A DNA stretch of 64,000 nucleotides from Paracoccus laeviglucosivorans (GCF_900182695.1 NZ_FXTK01000007.1:62001-126000), one strand, 5' to 3'. Shown: positions 17,950 to 27,813, counted from the first letter of the stretch. Translations and numbers: made by a program. The notes: generated by a model not told the origin, from the sequence alone.

Positions 17950-18687
17950 TTGCAGGCCGATACAGGAAAGACACCGGACAAGACGCCGGTAAGTGGTGCT
18001 ACCCCCGCGCCGGGACGTAAAAGTGTATCAAGCAAATTCATTCGCCGGGAAGCTGCGCGGACCGCATCGGATGCGGCACATGCGCAGATCATCTCGCAGC
18101 GTTTTTCGCTTTTGCGGACGCGGATCCTACGCGAGATGCGCAATCGGGGCTGGCACAAGCTTGCCGTGGTTCCGCTGACACGTGAGGCGGGGGGGACTTA
18201 TGTCTCGATCCATCTGGCACTGGCGCTGGCGCGTCAGCAGCACACGAATGTCGTGCTGATGGATATGGATCTTGGCAATCCCAGTCTGGCCCGCGAACTG
18301 GGCATCCCAGGCTGCGATTCCGTGACCGACACCCTGCGCAAGGGGCGTCCGTTGGCGGACCTGATCTGCACGATCGAGGAGTTGCCCAATCTGGCCGTTC
18401 TGGCCCCCGGTCAGGCCGAGCCCGAGGCAGCCGAGCTGCTGCAGGATGAACAGCTTGCGGCCGCGCTGGGACAGCTGGGCGACATCAGCACCAATACCGT
18501 GGTCATCATGGACGGCGCGGCCTTGCTGGGCGAAGACGCGGCGCTGGCGGGCATCCCGCTGGCGGATGCGCTGTTGCTGGTTGCCGACGGCCGCAATGGC
18601 ACGTCTGCCGATATGGCCCATGCCGACCGCCTGCTGGTCGGTATGCCCCCGGTGATGGGCGTCGTTTTGAACAAATCCGAAGATTGA
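17950..18687 (+). CDS. CpsD/ExoP-like exopolysaccharide protein with degenerate P-loop
   Basis: It resembles the cytoplasmic BY-kinase half of Wzc/ExoP proteins, about 245 residues from the chosen TTG. The central fold is kept: QIISQRFSLLRTRIL, then a Walker A' region VVLMDMDLGNPSLAREL, VTDTLRKGRPLADLI and the Walker B-like VVIMDGAALL. The Walker A position reads PLTREAGGTYVS, without the GKT/S lysine, so ATP hydrolysis or kinase activity is doubtful. There is no tyrosine cluster at the C-terminus. TTG 17950 was chosen for the AGAGGGG 8 nt upstream; an in-frame ATG at 17869 has no such site. The next gene supplies the membrane half, so the pair probably sets EPS chain length or export. Confidence 0.8.
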   Translation: MQADTGKTPDKTPVSGATPAPGRKSVSSKFIRREAARTASDAAHAQIISQRFSLLRTRILREMRNRGWHKLAVVPLTREAGGTYVSIHLALALARQQHTNVVLMDMDLGNPSLARELGIPGCDSVTDTLRKGRPLADLICTIEELPNLAVLAPGQAEPEAAELLQDEQLAAALGQLGDISTNTVVIMDGAALLGEDAALAGIPLADALLLVADGRNGTSADMAHADRLLVGMPPVMGVVLNKSED

Positions 18688-18710
18688 CCTGAATACGGGA
18701 TTAATGAGTT

Positions 18711-20213
18711 TTGGGACCGATACAATCCTTGCAGGACTTGATCTCGATGATCAGGCGGCGTTTGCCGCTGATGCTGACGATCATCGTCTGCGGCATCCTT
18801 GCCTCTTTTTATCTGATCATTTCCTCGCCCCGAGTATATGAATCTTCGGCGGTGATTCAGGTGGATACGCCTGCGGCCATCGATCAGGGCAGCGATTCGT
18901 CGCTGCCTGCGTCGCGTCGGGTGCAGCTGATCGAACAGCGCCTGACCGCGCGTTCGAACATTCTGGACGTGATCGACCGTCTGCACCTGTTTGCCGATGC
19001 GCCCGGCCTAAGCGAAACCGACAAGATCGGTGCCGTGCGCAGTTCGATCCGCATCGAAAGCATTCAGGCGCCGGGTGTGTCCGCGGATTCCAGCATGTCG
19101 CTGGCGGCCATCGTCATCAGCGCGCAGGCCGAAACGCCGGACACGGCTGCGGCCATCGCCAACGATTTTGCCAATAGCGTCGTGAACCGCGACCGCGAAA
19201 ACCGCGCAGCCCGCATCGTCGAGGCGCGTGACTTTCTGATCAGCGAAGAAAGCCGCCTGACCGAGTCGCTGGCCGAACTGGATCGCAAGATGGCGGATTT
19301 CAACGCGCGATTCGAAGACGCGCTGCCGGCGGCGCAGGAATATCTGCAGACCGAACTGACGCAGCTTGGCTCCTCGGTCAACGCGCTGGAACGTGACATC
19401 ATGGCGCTTCAGCGCGATCGCCTTGCGCTGGAGGAAGGGCCGATCGGGGCCGATGCCCGTCCCTCGGCCACGCTGGTGCAACAGATCCGCACCGCCGAGA
19501 TCGAACTTGCGCAAGCCCGTCGCACGCTGGCCCCCGGCCATCCTGAAATCAAACGTCTGGAAGACAACCTGACGCGGCTGAATTCGGGCGATGAAAGCAC
19601 TTCCGACCTGACCGTGCGTCAGGCCGCGCTGATCGACCGCCAGCTGGACCAGCTCGCCGATCAGCGTCGCGAATTGCGCGGGCGCATTCAGGAAATCGAA
19701 CGGGGCCGCAGTCGTGCACCTCAGGTCGCGCGCGATATGGAAACCATGACGCGCCAGCAGCGCCGCCTGCAGGACCGCTATGCCGAAATCTCGCGTCAGC
19801 TTGCGCAGGTCGAAACGCAGCAGTTGCTGATGGACAACGATCAGGCGGAACGCTTCGTCATGCTGGAACGTGCGCTGCCGCCGGAATATCCGGCATTCTC
19901 GAACCGCAAGAAAAGCGCGGTGATGGGGGCGGTGGGCAGCTTCGGACTGGCTTTTGCGGTGGCCCTGGCGCTTGAGTTCCTGCGCCCCGTCCTGCGCCGG
20001 ACCGAGCAGTTCAACCGCGCGACGGGCACACGCCCCGTCATCTCATTACCCTACCTTCCGACCTCGCGCGATATTCGCAACCGCCGCATTTCAATGGTTT
20101 ACATGATCGTGTTGCTGGCGGCGGGGCTGTTCGTCGCGATGTGGCTGCTGGGCAATATCCCCGGTCTGCAATCGCCCGCCATTGCACCCACCGCGACCGA
20201 AGGCCTGGCCTGA
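18711..20213 (+). CDS. Wzz/Wzc-like polysaccharide co-polymerase
   Basis: A membrane protein of 500 residues. A first helix lies at about 19-38 (RLPLMLTIIVCGILASF). A long periplasmic coiled-coil region follows, rich in Glu, Arg, Gln and Leu, with repeated heptads near 170-390. A second helix lies near 402-425 (GAVGSFGLAFAVALALEF) and a third near the C-terminus. This is the GNVR/Wzz outline of ExoP/GumC proteins that control EPS chain length. It follows the CpsD-like gene by 23 nt and its stop overlaps the flippase start by one base. The start is uncertain: TTG 18711 or ATG 18747. Confidence 0.88.
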   Translation: MGPIQSLQDLISMIRRRLPLMLTIIVCGILASFYLIISSPRVYESSAVIQVDTPAAIDQGSDSSLPASRRVQLIEQRLTARSNILDVIDRLHLFADAPGLSETDKIGAVRSSIRIESIQAPGVSADSSMSLAAIVISAQAETPDTAAAIANDFANSVVNRDRENRAARIVEARDFLISEESRLTESLAELDRKMADFNARFEDALPAAQEYLQTELTQLGSSVNALERDIMALQRDRLALEEGPIGADARPSATLVQQIRTAEIELAQARRTLAPGHPEIKRLEDNLTRLNSGDESTSDLTVRQAALIDRQLDQLADQRRELRGRIQEIERGRSRAPQVARDMETMTRQQRRLQDRYAEISRQLAQVETQQLLMDNDQAERFVMLERALPPEYPAFSNRKKSAVMGAVGSFGLAFAVALALEFLRPVLRRTEQFNRATGTRPVISLPYLPTSRDIRNRRISMVYMIVLLAAGLFVAMWLLGNIPGLQSPAIAPTATEGLA

Positions 20214-21568
20214 TGACAGCCGAATCGGGCGCGCCCCGCAAAAGCTTTGCCTCGCGCGCGCTTGGCAGCGGCGCTTGGTCGATGGCGAATTTCGGGGGCG
20301 GGCAGGTCATGCGCCTGGCCTCGAACCTGATCCTGACGCGCATCCTCAGCCCGGATGATTTCGGCCTGATGGCGCTGGTCTCAAGTTTCCTGATCGGGCT
20401 GAACATGTTCAGCGACATGGGCCTTGGCCCGTCGATCATGCAAAGCAAGCGCGGCGACGATCCCGCGTTTCTGGATACGGCGTGGACGATCAAGGTCGTG
20501 CGCGGCTTCATCATCTTTGCGACCGCCTGCGTCATCGCATGGCCGCTGGCGCTGTTCTATAGCGCGCCCGCCTTTGCATGGGTTTTCCCGGCGGCGGCGA
20601 TTTCCATGCTGATCGGCGGGTTCTTCCCCACGCGGATTGACACGGCGGCGCGGCATCTGCAGGTCGGTCGCCTGACCATGATCGAGCTTGCAAACCAAGG
20701 CATCGGCATTCTGATCACCATCGCCGCCGCCCTGATCCTGCAAAACGTCTGGGCGCTGGTCTGGGGGCAGGTCCTGGGCGCCGTGGTGCAGCTTGCCATG
20801 TTCCATTACATGCTGCCCGGCCATGTCGATCGCTTCCGCATGGAAAAGGAAGCACGGGACGAGATCGTCAAATTCGGCAAATGGATCTTTTTCAGCACCA
20901 TCTGCGGCTTTCTGCTGTTTCAGGGCGACCGGATAATTCTGGGCCGCGTCCTGACGCTGGAGCATCTGGGGATTTACAACATCGGTCAGTTCCTTGCGAC
21001 GGTTCCCGGTCTGCTGGGCACGGCCATCGCGGGGCGGCTGTTCATTCCGATGTATCGCGAACATCCCCCCGGAGAGAGCGAGCAGAACCGCCGCACATTG
21101 CAGCGCACGCGCTTTGGCTTTACCGGCCTGCTGCTTTTCGTGGCGATCGGTTTTGCATTGGTTGGCCCCTGGTTGGTCGATCAGCTTTACGATGACCGCT
21201 ATCACCGCGCAGGTGGCATCCTTGTCGCCATCGCCTGTATCCAGATGCTGATGGTCGTGCCGCTAAGCTATGAAACAGCGGCACTGGCCGCGGGGGATTC
21301 ACGCGGCTTCTTCGTCATGCAATCCAGCCGTGCGATGATCTATTTCGGGCTGGTGCTGGTCGGCGCATGGCTTGGCGGGTTGACGGGGCTGTTGGTGGCA
21401 CAGGGCTTTGCGCATCTGTTCTGCTATCCCGTTTCGGCATGGACGGCGCGACGGCATCAGGCGTGGGATCCCCGCCATGACATCATCGCGGCTGCTGTGG
21501 CTGTCGTGGGCGCGGCCGTGGCACTGACTCTGCATCGCGACGTGGTGGCGGCTGCCTTGCTGCACTGA
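20213..21568 (+). CDS. lipopolysaccharide/EPS repeat-unit flippase (Wzx-like)
   Basis: A 451-residue integral membrane protein of the oligosaccharide flippase (MOP) superfamily. The N-terminus GSGAWSMANFGGGQVMRLASN leads to LTRILSPDDFGLMALV, typical of Wzx/ExoT-type proteins, and about a dozen hydrophobic helices follow. It would move lipid-linked repeat units across the inner membrane. It starts inside the stop of the co-polymerase gene and ends 5 bp before a strong terminator, so it closes this operon. No separate Wzy polymerase is seen in the window. Confidence 0.9.
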   Translation: MTAESGAPRKSFASRALGSGAWSMANFGGGQVMRLASNLILTRILSPDDFGLMALVSSFLIGLNMFSDMGLGPSIMQSKRGDDPAFLDTAWTIKVVRGFIIFATACVIAWPLALFYSAPAFAWVFPAAAISMLIGGFFPTRIDTAARHLQVGRLTMIELANQGIGILITIAAALILQNVWALVWGQVLGAVVQLAMFHYMLPGHVDRFRMEKEARDEIVKFGKWIFFSTICGFLLFQGDRIILGRVLTLEHLGIYNIGQFLATVPGLLGTAIAGRLFIPMYREHPPGESEQNRRTLQRTRFGFTGLLLFVAIGFALVGPWLVDQLYDDRYHRAGGILVAIACIQMLMVVPLSYETAALAAGDSRGFFVMQSSRAMIYFGLVLVGAWLGGLTGLLVAQGFAHLFCYPVSAWTARRHQAWDPRHDIIAAAVAVVGAAVALTLHRDVVAAALLH

Positions 21569-21572
21569 TCAA

Positions 21573-21598
21573 AAAGCCCGGCCGTCCAGCCGGGCTTT
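21573..21598 (+). terminator. rho-independent-like terminator after the EPS operon
   Basis: AAAGCCCGGC-CGTCCA-GCCGGGCTTT is a perfect 10-bp stem flanked by A and T runs, just after the flippase stop. The symmetric A/T flanks allow use in both directions, which suits the convergent RTX gene. Confidence 0.85.
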
Positions 21599-21639
21599 CG
21601 CATGTCTGGCAGGCCGGGGATGATCCCCGGCCGCTTTTG

Positions 21640-23157
21640 TCAGTTGAACAGGAAATCGCTGGCGTCCAGATTGCTTGCATCCGTCCATTGCAGCGTGATG
21701 CGGCTGTCCCCGAACGAGACAATGGCATCATGCCCGCTTTGACGGATGGTCAGATCGGCGAACCGTTCGGCCCCGGACTGGATGACGATCTTGTCATGCT
21801 CTCCGACCCAGCCGATCCCGGCGTTGAAATCCGAGATACGATCCTGACCCGAACCGGCGGTGAACACGAAACGGTCGCTGCCATATCCGCCCGACATCAT
21901 GTCGTTTCCGGTGCCGCCGATGATGCGGTCGTCGCCGCCTTCGCCGTGCAGCGTGTCATTACCTTCGCCGCCCCAGATCGTGTCATTGCCGCGATAGGCC
22001 CAGATCAGGTTGGCCTCATCGCTGCCGACCAACTGGTCATTGCCCGACGCGGATTTGATGTTCTCGATGCTGATCAGCGTATCAAGGCCAAAGCCGGTAT
22101 TCTGCGGTCCGGTCCGGCTTAGGTCCACGCTGACATCCTGTGCGCCGTCCTGCGGTCCGGTGAAGACGACGAAATCGATGCCGTCTCCGCCATGCAGGTA
22201 ATCGTTGCCCTCGCCGCCCTCCAGGCTGTCGCGACCCAGCTGGCCGTAAAGGGTGTCATCGCCCATGCCGCCGTCCAGCACGTCATCATTGTTGCCGCCC
22301 AGCAGCGTGTCATGACCGGACATGCCTTGCAGATCGTCGTTGCCGTCGCTGCCATCCAGACGGTTGGCGTAAAGATTGCCAATGATGCTGTCGTCATGGG
22401 CGCCGCCGGTGACGTTTTCGATGTTCAGCACCACATCCATGCCGCGCGCGGTGTGCTGCGGGCCGGTGATGCGCAAATCCAGTTTCAGCGCCGCCCCGGT
22501 TTCGGCCAGAAATGTATCGGTGCCCGCGCCGCCGTCCAGCGTGTCGTCGCCCAGCATCCCTTCCAGCGTGTCATTGCCCGCGCCGCCCAGCAGCAGGTTG
22601 TCGCTGTTATTGCCAAGGATCAGGTTGTCCAGCCCGTTGCCGATGCCATTGCGGGCCGAGCCGGTCAGCGTCAGGTTTTCCAGATTGGCCCCAAGCGTCC
22701 ACCCGACCGAGGCCGACACCGTATCGATCGAGGTATTGGGCCGGCCCGCGGCGTCCTGCCACGGCTCAACGATCTGGTCCATCGCGGAATCGACCACGAA
22801 ATGATCGTTGCCGGAACCGCCGCGCATCGTGTCTGCGCCCTGTCCACCGTTAAGATAGTTATTACCCGCACCCGCGATCAGCAGGTCGTTGCCTTCGCCA
22901 CCGTAAAGCTGGGCGTTCGTCCCGCCCGCCGCGGAAAGCGTGTCATTGCCGCCGTCACCACGCAATTCGTTGCCGTTGCTGGCCGTGGTGATGCGGTCGT
23001 CGCCCGCACCGCCATAGACCTGATACGAGACGCCGCCGCGCCCGGTGAATTCGTCGTCGCCATCCAACAGATGTGCAATTACGTCATCGCGGCTATTGGG
23101 AAGATCCAGCGGGTTGAAGACGTCCCGGCTGTTCGTTCCACGAATATTGATCGGCAT
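21640..23157 (-). CDS. RTX calcium-binding protein
   Basis: A 505-residue protein made largely of glycine-aspartate RTX nonapeptides (GGxGxDxLx), such as YGGAGDDRI, LGGAGNDTLEG and HGGDGIDFV. They are grouped in blocks separated by spacers that recur (SVGWTLGANLENL, TGPQHTARGMDVVLNIENV). The C-terminus (FVFTAGSGQDRISDFNAG to DASDFLFN) resembles the ends of type I secreted proteins. It has no signal peptide, so export by a type I system encoded elsewhere is expected. The Shine-Dalgarno is inside a hairpin (23165-23189). The adjacent EPS genes suggest a matrix or surface role; no enzyme domain is visible. Confidence 0.9.
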   Translation of the reverse strand: MPINIRGTNSRDVFNPLDLPNSRDDVIAHLLDGDDEFTGRGGVSYQVYGGAGDDRITTASNGNELRGDGGNDTLSAAGGTNAQLYGGEGNDLLIAGAGNNYLNGGQGADTMRGGSGNDHFVVDSAMDQIVEPWQDAAGRPNTSIDTVSASVGWTLGANLENLTLTGSARNGIGNGLDNLILGNNSDNLLLGGAGNDTLEGMLGDDTLDGGAGTDTFLAETGAALKLDLRITGPQHTARGMDVVLNIENVTGGAHDDSIIGNLYANRLDGSDGNDDLQGMSGHDTLLGGNNDDVLDGGMGDDTLYGQLGRDSLEGGEGNDYLHGGDGIDFVVFTGPQDGAQDVSVDLSRTGPQNTGFGLDTLISIENIKSASGNDQLVGSDEANLIWAYRGNDTIWGGEGNDTLHGEGGDDRIIGGTGNDMMSGGYGSDRFVFTAGSGQDRISDFNAGIGWVGEHDKIVIQSGAERFADLTIRQSGHDAIVSFGDSRITLQWTDASNLDASDFLFN

Positions 23158-23164
23158 GTATAAA

Positions 23165-23189
23165 CCTCTGGTTGTGTTGCACCCAGAGG
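23165..23189 (-). promoter_or_regulatory. hairpin that pairs the RTX gene ribosome binding site
   Basis: Read on the minus strand, CCTCTGG and CCAGAGG form a 7-bp stem with an 11-nt loop. The AGAGG in the right arm is the only good ribosome site, 7 nt before the ATG. In the folded state the site would be closed, which could lower translation until the stem melts or is bound. Confidence 0.5.
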
Positions 23190-23211
23190 CTAGGCAATAA
23201 AATCAAAAGGT

Positions 23212-24111
23212 CTATGACATATCCGCATCGCCGAAACATTCGCCGCGATCGGCCTGACGCTGGCGTTCGCGGAACCTCTCGCGGTCTGCATCGTCATATT
23301 CGGAATGGCAGCGGTGGCAGCTGACGCCCGCCTCGTATTCAGGGCGGGTGCGGTCCTGGGCTGACAGCGGACGGCGGCAGGCGTGGCAAAGTTCGTGCTG
23401 CCCCTGCCGCAGCCCGTGGCCCAGACTGACGCGCTTGTCAAAGACGAAGCATTCGCCCTGCCACAGGCTTTTTTCCTCGGGGACGTCCTCAAGGTATTTC
23501 AGGATGCCGCCGCGCAGGTGGAATACCTCGGGGACGCCTTGCGACATCAGGTAATTGGTCGATTTCTCGCAGCGGATGCCGCCGGTGCAGAACATCGCGA
23601 TGCGCTTGCCCTGAAAGCGGTGGGCGTTTTCTTCCCACCATGCGGGGAAATCGCGGAAGGTCCGGGTTTCGGGATCGACCGCGCCGACGAATGTGCCGAT
23701 CTCGACCTCGTAATCGTTGCGGGTGTCGATGACGGCGACATCGGGCGCACTGATCAGGGCGTTCCAGTCCCGCGCCTCGACGTAATGCCCGACCGAGGCG
23801 CTGGGGTCCACGTCGGGCTGGCCCATCGTCACGATCTCGCGCTTCAGGCGAACCTTCATGCGGCCGAACGGCATCGTGTCGGCCCCGCTTTCCTTCCAGT
23901 CCAGCGTATCGCAGCCGGGCAGGGCGCGGATATGGGCCAGCACCGCGTTGATGCCTTCGCGCGTGCCCGCGATCGTGCCGTTGATCCCTTCGGGCGCAAG
24001 CAGCAGCGTGCCGCGCACCCCCAGCGAACAGCACAGCTTGGCCAGCGGCCCCTGCAGGGCGGCGGGGTCGGGGAATCGGGTGAAATGATATAGCGCGGCA
24101 ACGATCAGCAT
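23212..24111 (-). CDS. trhO: tRNA uridine(34) hydroxylase, rhodanese family
   Basis: A 299-residue TrhO/YceA protein. This family makes 5-hydroxyuridine at the wobble position of tRNA using oxygen. The N-terminal domain has [16 protein letters not shown]. The rhodanese domain has [15 protein letters not shown] and the active-site loop [12 protein letters not shown]. The C-terminus holds several Cys pairs ([15 protein letters not shown]) that look zinc-binding. The tail after the second Cys pair is longer and more charged than the core family. It is on the same strand as the RTX gene, 54 bp downstream, and may share a transcript. Confidence 0.95.
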   Translation of the reverse strand: MLIVAALYHFTRFPDPAALQGPLAKLCCSLGVRGTLLLAPEGINGTIAGTREGINAVLAHIRALPGCDTLDWKESGADTMPFGRMKVRLKREIVTMGQPDVDPSASVGHYVEARDWNALISAPDVAVIDTRNDYEVEIGTFVGAVDPETRTFRDFPAWWEENAHRFQGKRIAMFCTGGIRCEKSTNYLMSQGVPEVFHLRGGILKYLEDVPEEKSLWQGECFVFDKRVSLGHGLRQGQHELCHACRRPLSAQDRTRPEYEAGVSCHRCHSEYDDADRERFRERQRQADRGECFGDADMS

Positions 24112-24205
24112 GGGCGGGGCTTAGACCCGGCGCGCGCCGCAATCAAGCACGGCATTGACGCCCCCCGGATGCCCGCCTACCACTGGCGTGAAACAGGAGG
24201 ACTCC

Positions 24206-24802
24206 ATGACCAGAACGCTGATCGTGGTGGATATGCAGGTGGATTTCTGCCCCGGAGGACGGCTTGCCGTTGCCGGAGGGGACGAGATCGTTGCACCGAT
24301 CAACGCCATGATGCCGGATTTCGATACGGTCGTGCTGACGCAGGACTGGCATCCGGCGAACCATGCCAGCTTTGCCGACAACCATCCGGGGGCCGAGCCT
24401 TTCTCGTTGACGCAAATGGAATACGGGCCGCAAGTCCTGTGGCCCGCGCATTGCGTCATCGGCACGCAGGGCGCGGAATTCCACCCCGATCTGGACACCC
24501 GCCGCGCCGATGCAATCATCCGCAAGGGGTTCCGCGCCGATATTGACAGCTATTCGGCGTTTTATGAAAACGACTACAAGACGCCGACCGGCCTTGCGGC
24601 ATATCTGCGCGAGCGCCATCTTGAGGACCTGTATTTCGTGGGTCTGGCCCATGATTTCTGCGTTTCATGGTCGGCGGTGGACGCGGCCCGTCTGGGTTTC
24701 AGCGTCACGGTGATCGAAGATGCCACCCGCGCCATCGACCTGAACGGTTCGCGCGAGGCAGCACGCAACAACATGCGCGATGCGGGGGTGCAACTGGTAT
24801 GA
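24206..24802 (+). CDS. pncA: nicotinamidase
   Basis: It hydrolyses nicotinamide to nicotinate in NAD salvage. It has 198 residues, with catalytic Asp9 (VVDMQVDF), Lys107 and Cys152 ([14 protein letters not shown]), and metal ligands in [10 protein letters not shown] (Asp47, His49, His53). The start is fixed by AGGAGG 5 nt upstream of ATG 24206. Its stop overlaps the pncB start (ATGA), so the two Preiss-Handler steps are coupled. Confidence 0.97.
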   Translation: MTRTLIVVDMQVDFCPGGRLAVAGGDEIVAPINAMMPDFDTVVLTQDWHPANHASFADNHPGAEPFSLTQMEYGPQVLWPAHCVIGTQGAEFHPDLDTRRADAIIRKGFRADIDSYSAFYENDYKTPTGLAAYLRERHLEDLYFVGLAHDFCVSWSAVDAARLGFSVTVIEDATRAIDLNGSREAARNNMRDAGVQLV

Positions 24803-26106
24803 TGACGGCGACTGTGGATATTGCGACGCGGGTCTATAACCACAAATGGAAGATCGACCCGATCGTGCGGTCACTGATCGACACGGATTTCTACAAGCTG
24901 CTGATGTGCCAGTCGGTGTTTCGCAATCGGCGCGACACGCATGTCACCTTCAGCCTGATCAACCGCTCGTCCAAGATCCGGCTGGCCGATCTGATCGACG
25001 AAAGCGAATTGCGCGAGCAGTTGGACCATGTGCGCGGCCTGTCGCTGACGCGCGGCGAAAGCACATGGCTGCGCGGCAATACGTTCTATGGCAAGCGCCA
25101 GATGTTCCGTCCCGACTTCATGGAGTTTCTGGAGAACCTGCGCCTGCCCGCCTATCAGCTTGAAAAGCGTGACGGGCAATATGAGCTGACCTTTGAAGGC
25201 AAATGGGCCGAGGTCATGCTTTGGGAAATCCCGGCACTGGCCATCATCATGGAGCTGCGCTCGCGCGCCGTGCTGAAGGACATGGGTCGGTTCGAATTGC
25301 AGGTGCTTTACGCCCGCGCCATGACCCGCCTGTGGGAAAAGATCGAGGCGCTGCGCGAGCTTGGTCCCGATCTGCGCATCGCCGATTTCGGCACGCGGCG
25401 GCGGCACAGCTTTCTGTGGCAGGACTGGTGCGTGCAGGCCATGATCGAGGGGCTGGGCGACAGTTTCACCGGCACCTCGAACTGCCTGATCGCCATGCGC
25501 CGCGACATCGAGGCGATCGGGACCAATGCGCATGAACTGCCGATGGTCTATGCCGCGCTTGCCAATAACGATGCCGAGCTGCGCGAAGCGCCTTACCGCG
25601 TTCTGGCCGACTGGCACGAAGAGCATGACGGCAACCTGCGCATGATGTTGCCCGATACCTATGGAACCAAAGGGTTTCTGGAAAAGGCCCCGGACTGGCT
25701 GGCGGGCTGGACCGGCATCCGCATCGACAGCGGCGATCCCGCCGAGGGCGCCGAGACGGCGATCCGCTGGTGGCAAAGCCGGGGCGAAGACCCGCGCAAC
25801 AAGCTCATCATTTTTTCCGACGGGCTGGATGTCGCAAAGATCAAGGAACTGTTCCTGCGCTTCCAGGGCAGGGTCAAGGTCAGCTTCGGCTGGGGCACGC
25901 TTTTGACCAATGACTTCCGCGGGCTGGTTCCGGGCGACGGGCTTGCCCCATTCTCATTGGTCTGCAAGGCGGTCGCTGCCGAAGGGCGCCCGACCGTGAA
26001 GCTGTCCGACAACCCCGAGAAAGCCACCGGCCCCGCCGATCTGATCGAACATTACCGCCAGATCTTCGACGTGGGCCAGCAGGAACGGCTGGAAGTCGTG
26101 GTCTAA
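24799..26106 (+). CDS. pncB: nicotinate phosphoribosyltransferase
   Basis: It converts nicotinate and PRPP to nicotinate mononucleotide, the step after PncA. It has 435 residues. Typical features are [16 protein letters not shown] at the N-terminus, [34 protein letters not shown] and IIFSDGLDV. It starts ATGATG, overlapping the pncA stop. The next gene, convergent nadE, finishes NAD synthesis. A hairpin between them probably ends both transcripts. Confidence 0.97.
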   Translation: MMTATVDIATRVYNHKWKIDPIVRSLIDTDFYKLLMCQSVFRNRRDTHVTFSLINRSSKIRLADLIDESELREQLDHVRGLSLTRGESTWLRGNTFYGKRQMFRPDFMEFLENLRLPAYQLEKRDGQYELTFEGKWAEVMLWEIPALAIIMELRSRAVLKDMGRFELQVLYARAMTRLWEKIEALRELGPDLRIADFGTRRRHSFLWQDWCVQAMIEGLGDSFTGTSNCLIAMRRDIEAIGTNAHELPMVYAALANNDAELREAPYRVLADWHEEHDGNLRMMLPDTYGTKGFLEKAPDWLAGWTGIRIDSGDPAEGAETAIRWWQSRGEDPRNKLIIFSDGLDVAKIKELFLRFQGRVKVSFGWGTLLTNDFRGLVPGDGLAPFSLVCKAVAAEGRPTVKLSDNPEKATGPADLIEHYRQIFDVGQQERLEVVV

Positions 26107-26110
26107 GCCG

Positions 26111-26134
26111 TCTGCGCGGGATCGACCGCGCAGA
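26111..26134. terminator. convergent hairpin between pncB and nadE
   Basis: TCTGCGCGG-GATCGA-CCGCGCAGA is a perfect 9-bp stem in the 36-bp spacer between two convergent genes. No long T tract follows on either side, so the call rests on the stem and its position. Confidence 0.6.
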
Positions 26135-26142
26135 TATTCGCC

Positions 26143-27813
26143 TTACAGGCTATCACGCCAGCGGTTGACCAAGGGGTAACGGCGATCCAGCCAGAACGCC
26201 TTGGTCGAGATGCGCGGACCCGGCGCTGCCTGATACCGCTTCCACTCGCTGCCATAAAGCAAGGTCTCGACCTTCTTGACTGTGTCGGGATCGAAGCCCT
26301 GCGCAACCAGATCCTTCAGCGCCAGATCCTTTTCGACCAGCCCCTCAAGGATGGCGTCCAGCACCTCATAGGGGGGCAGGCTGTCCTGATCCTTCTGGTC
26401 GGGGCGCAGTTCTGCCGAAGGTGGCTTGGTGATGATCTGCGGCGGCACCACTTCGCCCGCCGGGCCGCGCATCCAGTCGCGGTGATTGTCGTTGCGCCAG
26501 CGGCAGGTCTGGAACACGCGCGTCTTGTAAAGATCCTTGATCGGATTGTAGCCGCCCGCCATGTCGCCATAGATCGTGGCATAGCCCACCGCGACCTCGG
26601 ATTTGTTGCCGGTGGTCAGCAGCAGCTCTCCGAATTTGTTGGACAGCGCCATCAGCATCACGCCGCGCAGGCGGGACTGGATGTTTTCCTCGGTCGTGTC
26701 GGGCCTGGTGCCCTCCATCAGATGGGCCAGTGCCTGACCCACCGCGTCGCGCGCCCCTTCGATATGGACCGTGTCCAGCCGCACGCCCAGACGGGCCGCG
26801 CAATCGGCGGCATCGTCCAGACTGGCCTGCGAGGTGTATTCGCTGGGCAGCATGACGCAGCGCACGTTTTCCGGGCCGATCGCGTCGCTGGCAATGGTCG
26901 CGACCAACGCGCTGTCGATGCCGCCCGAAAGCCCCAGCACCACCTTTTTGAACCCGGATTTGCGCATGTAGTCGCGCAGCCCCTCGGTCATGGCGCGGTA
27001 ATCCTGTTCCCATTCGTCGGGCTGGTGATCCATCCGACCGGGAACCGCGCGCCAGCCCTGCGGCGTGCGTTCGAAATCCAGATGCTCGATCATCTCGTCG
27101 AAGGGTGCCATCTGCATGACCTTGACCGCGCCGCCATCCTCGCCGGGGTTCAGCACGAAGCTGCCGCCGTCGTAAAGCTGGTCATCCTGTCCGCCGACCG
27201 AATTCAGATAGACCAGCGGCAGGCCGGTTTCGACAACGCGCGCGACCATATGGCCCATGCGCAGGTCCAGCTTGTTGCGGTGATAGGGGCTGCCGTTCGG
27301 GACCAGCAGGATCTCGGCCCCGGTTTCGGCCAGCGTCTCGGCGACCTCGGGCCACCAGGCGTCCTCGCAGATCGGGCTGCCGATGCGCAGACCGTTCAGG
27401 GCATAGGGGCCGCTGATTGGACCGACATTGAACAGCCGCCACTCGTCGAAAAGTTGCTTATGCGGCAATTCGTGTTTCAGCACGCGGGCCACGATCTTGC
27501 CGTCCTTGAGGACGTAATAGGCGTTGTAAAGCCGGTCTTCCTCGGCGAATGGGCCGCCGATGCCGATGGCGGGGCCGTTGGCGCAGTCCTGCGCCAGCCT
27601 TTCGATCTCGGCCATGGCGTCTTCGGTAAAGGCGGCTTTCAGCACCAGATCCTGCGTCTGGTAGCCGGTGATGAACATTTCGGGCAAAGCCAGCATGTCG
27701 GCACCCGCCGCGCGGGCCTGTTCCCACGCCACACGGGCTTTTGCCGCATTGCCGGGCAGATCGCCGACGGTGGGGTTCAACTGTCCAAGGGTGATGCGGA
27801 ATCTGTCGGCCAC
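26143..27813 (-). CDS. nadE: glutamine-dependent NAD+ synthetase
   Basis: It amidates deamido-NAD to NAD using glutamine. It has 556 residues. The N-terminal nitrilase-fold glutaminase has Glu45 (LPEMFITGYQ), Lys113 (VLKHELP) and Cys149 (GSPICEDAWWPEV). The C-terminal synthetase has the P-loop SGGIDSALVA near 304 and later GDMAGGYNPIKDLYKT. The length fits the fused, self-sufficient enzyme. It is convergent with pncA-pncB, giving most of an NAD salvage route in one place. Confidence 0.97.
   Translation of the reverse strand: MADRFRITLGQLNPTVGDLPGNAAKARVAWEQARAAGADMLALPEMFITGYQTQDLVLKAAFTEDAMAEIERLAQDCANGPAIGIGGPFAEEDRLYNAYYVLKDGKIVARVLKHELPHKQLFDEWRLFNVGPISGPYALNGLRIGSPICEDAWWPEVAETLAETGAEILLVPNGSPYHRNKLDLRMGHMVARVVETGLPLVYLNSVGGQDDQLYDGGSFVLNPGEDGGAVKVMQMAPFDEMIEHLDFERTPQGWRAVPGRMDHQPDEWEQDYRAMTEGLRDYMRKSGFKKVVLGLSGGIDSALVATIASDAIGPENVRCVMLPSEYTSQASLDDAADCAARLGVRLDTVHIEGARDAVGQALAHLMEGTRPDTTEENIQSRLRGVMLMALSNKFGELLLTTGNKSEVAVGYATIYGDMAGGYNPIKDLYKTRVFQTCRWRNDNHRDWMRGPAGEVVPPQIITKPPSAELRPDQKDQDSLPPYEVLDAILEGLVEKDLALKDLVAQGFDPDTVKKVETLLYGSEWKRYQAAPGPRISTKAFWLDRRYPLVNRWRDSL

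Noticed and set aside
18701-18720. TTAATGAGTTT-GG-ACCG similarity with 38981-39000
   Set aside because: A match of this length is expected by chance in 64 kb and the contexts differ.
22192-23163. Val/Ala-rich open frame opposite the small RTX gene
   Set aside because: It is the mirror of the RTX nonapeptide repeats; the periodicity explains it.
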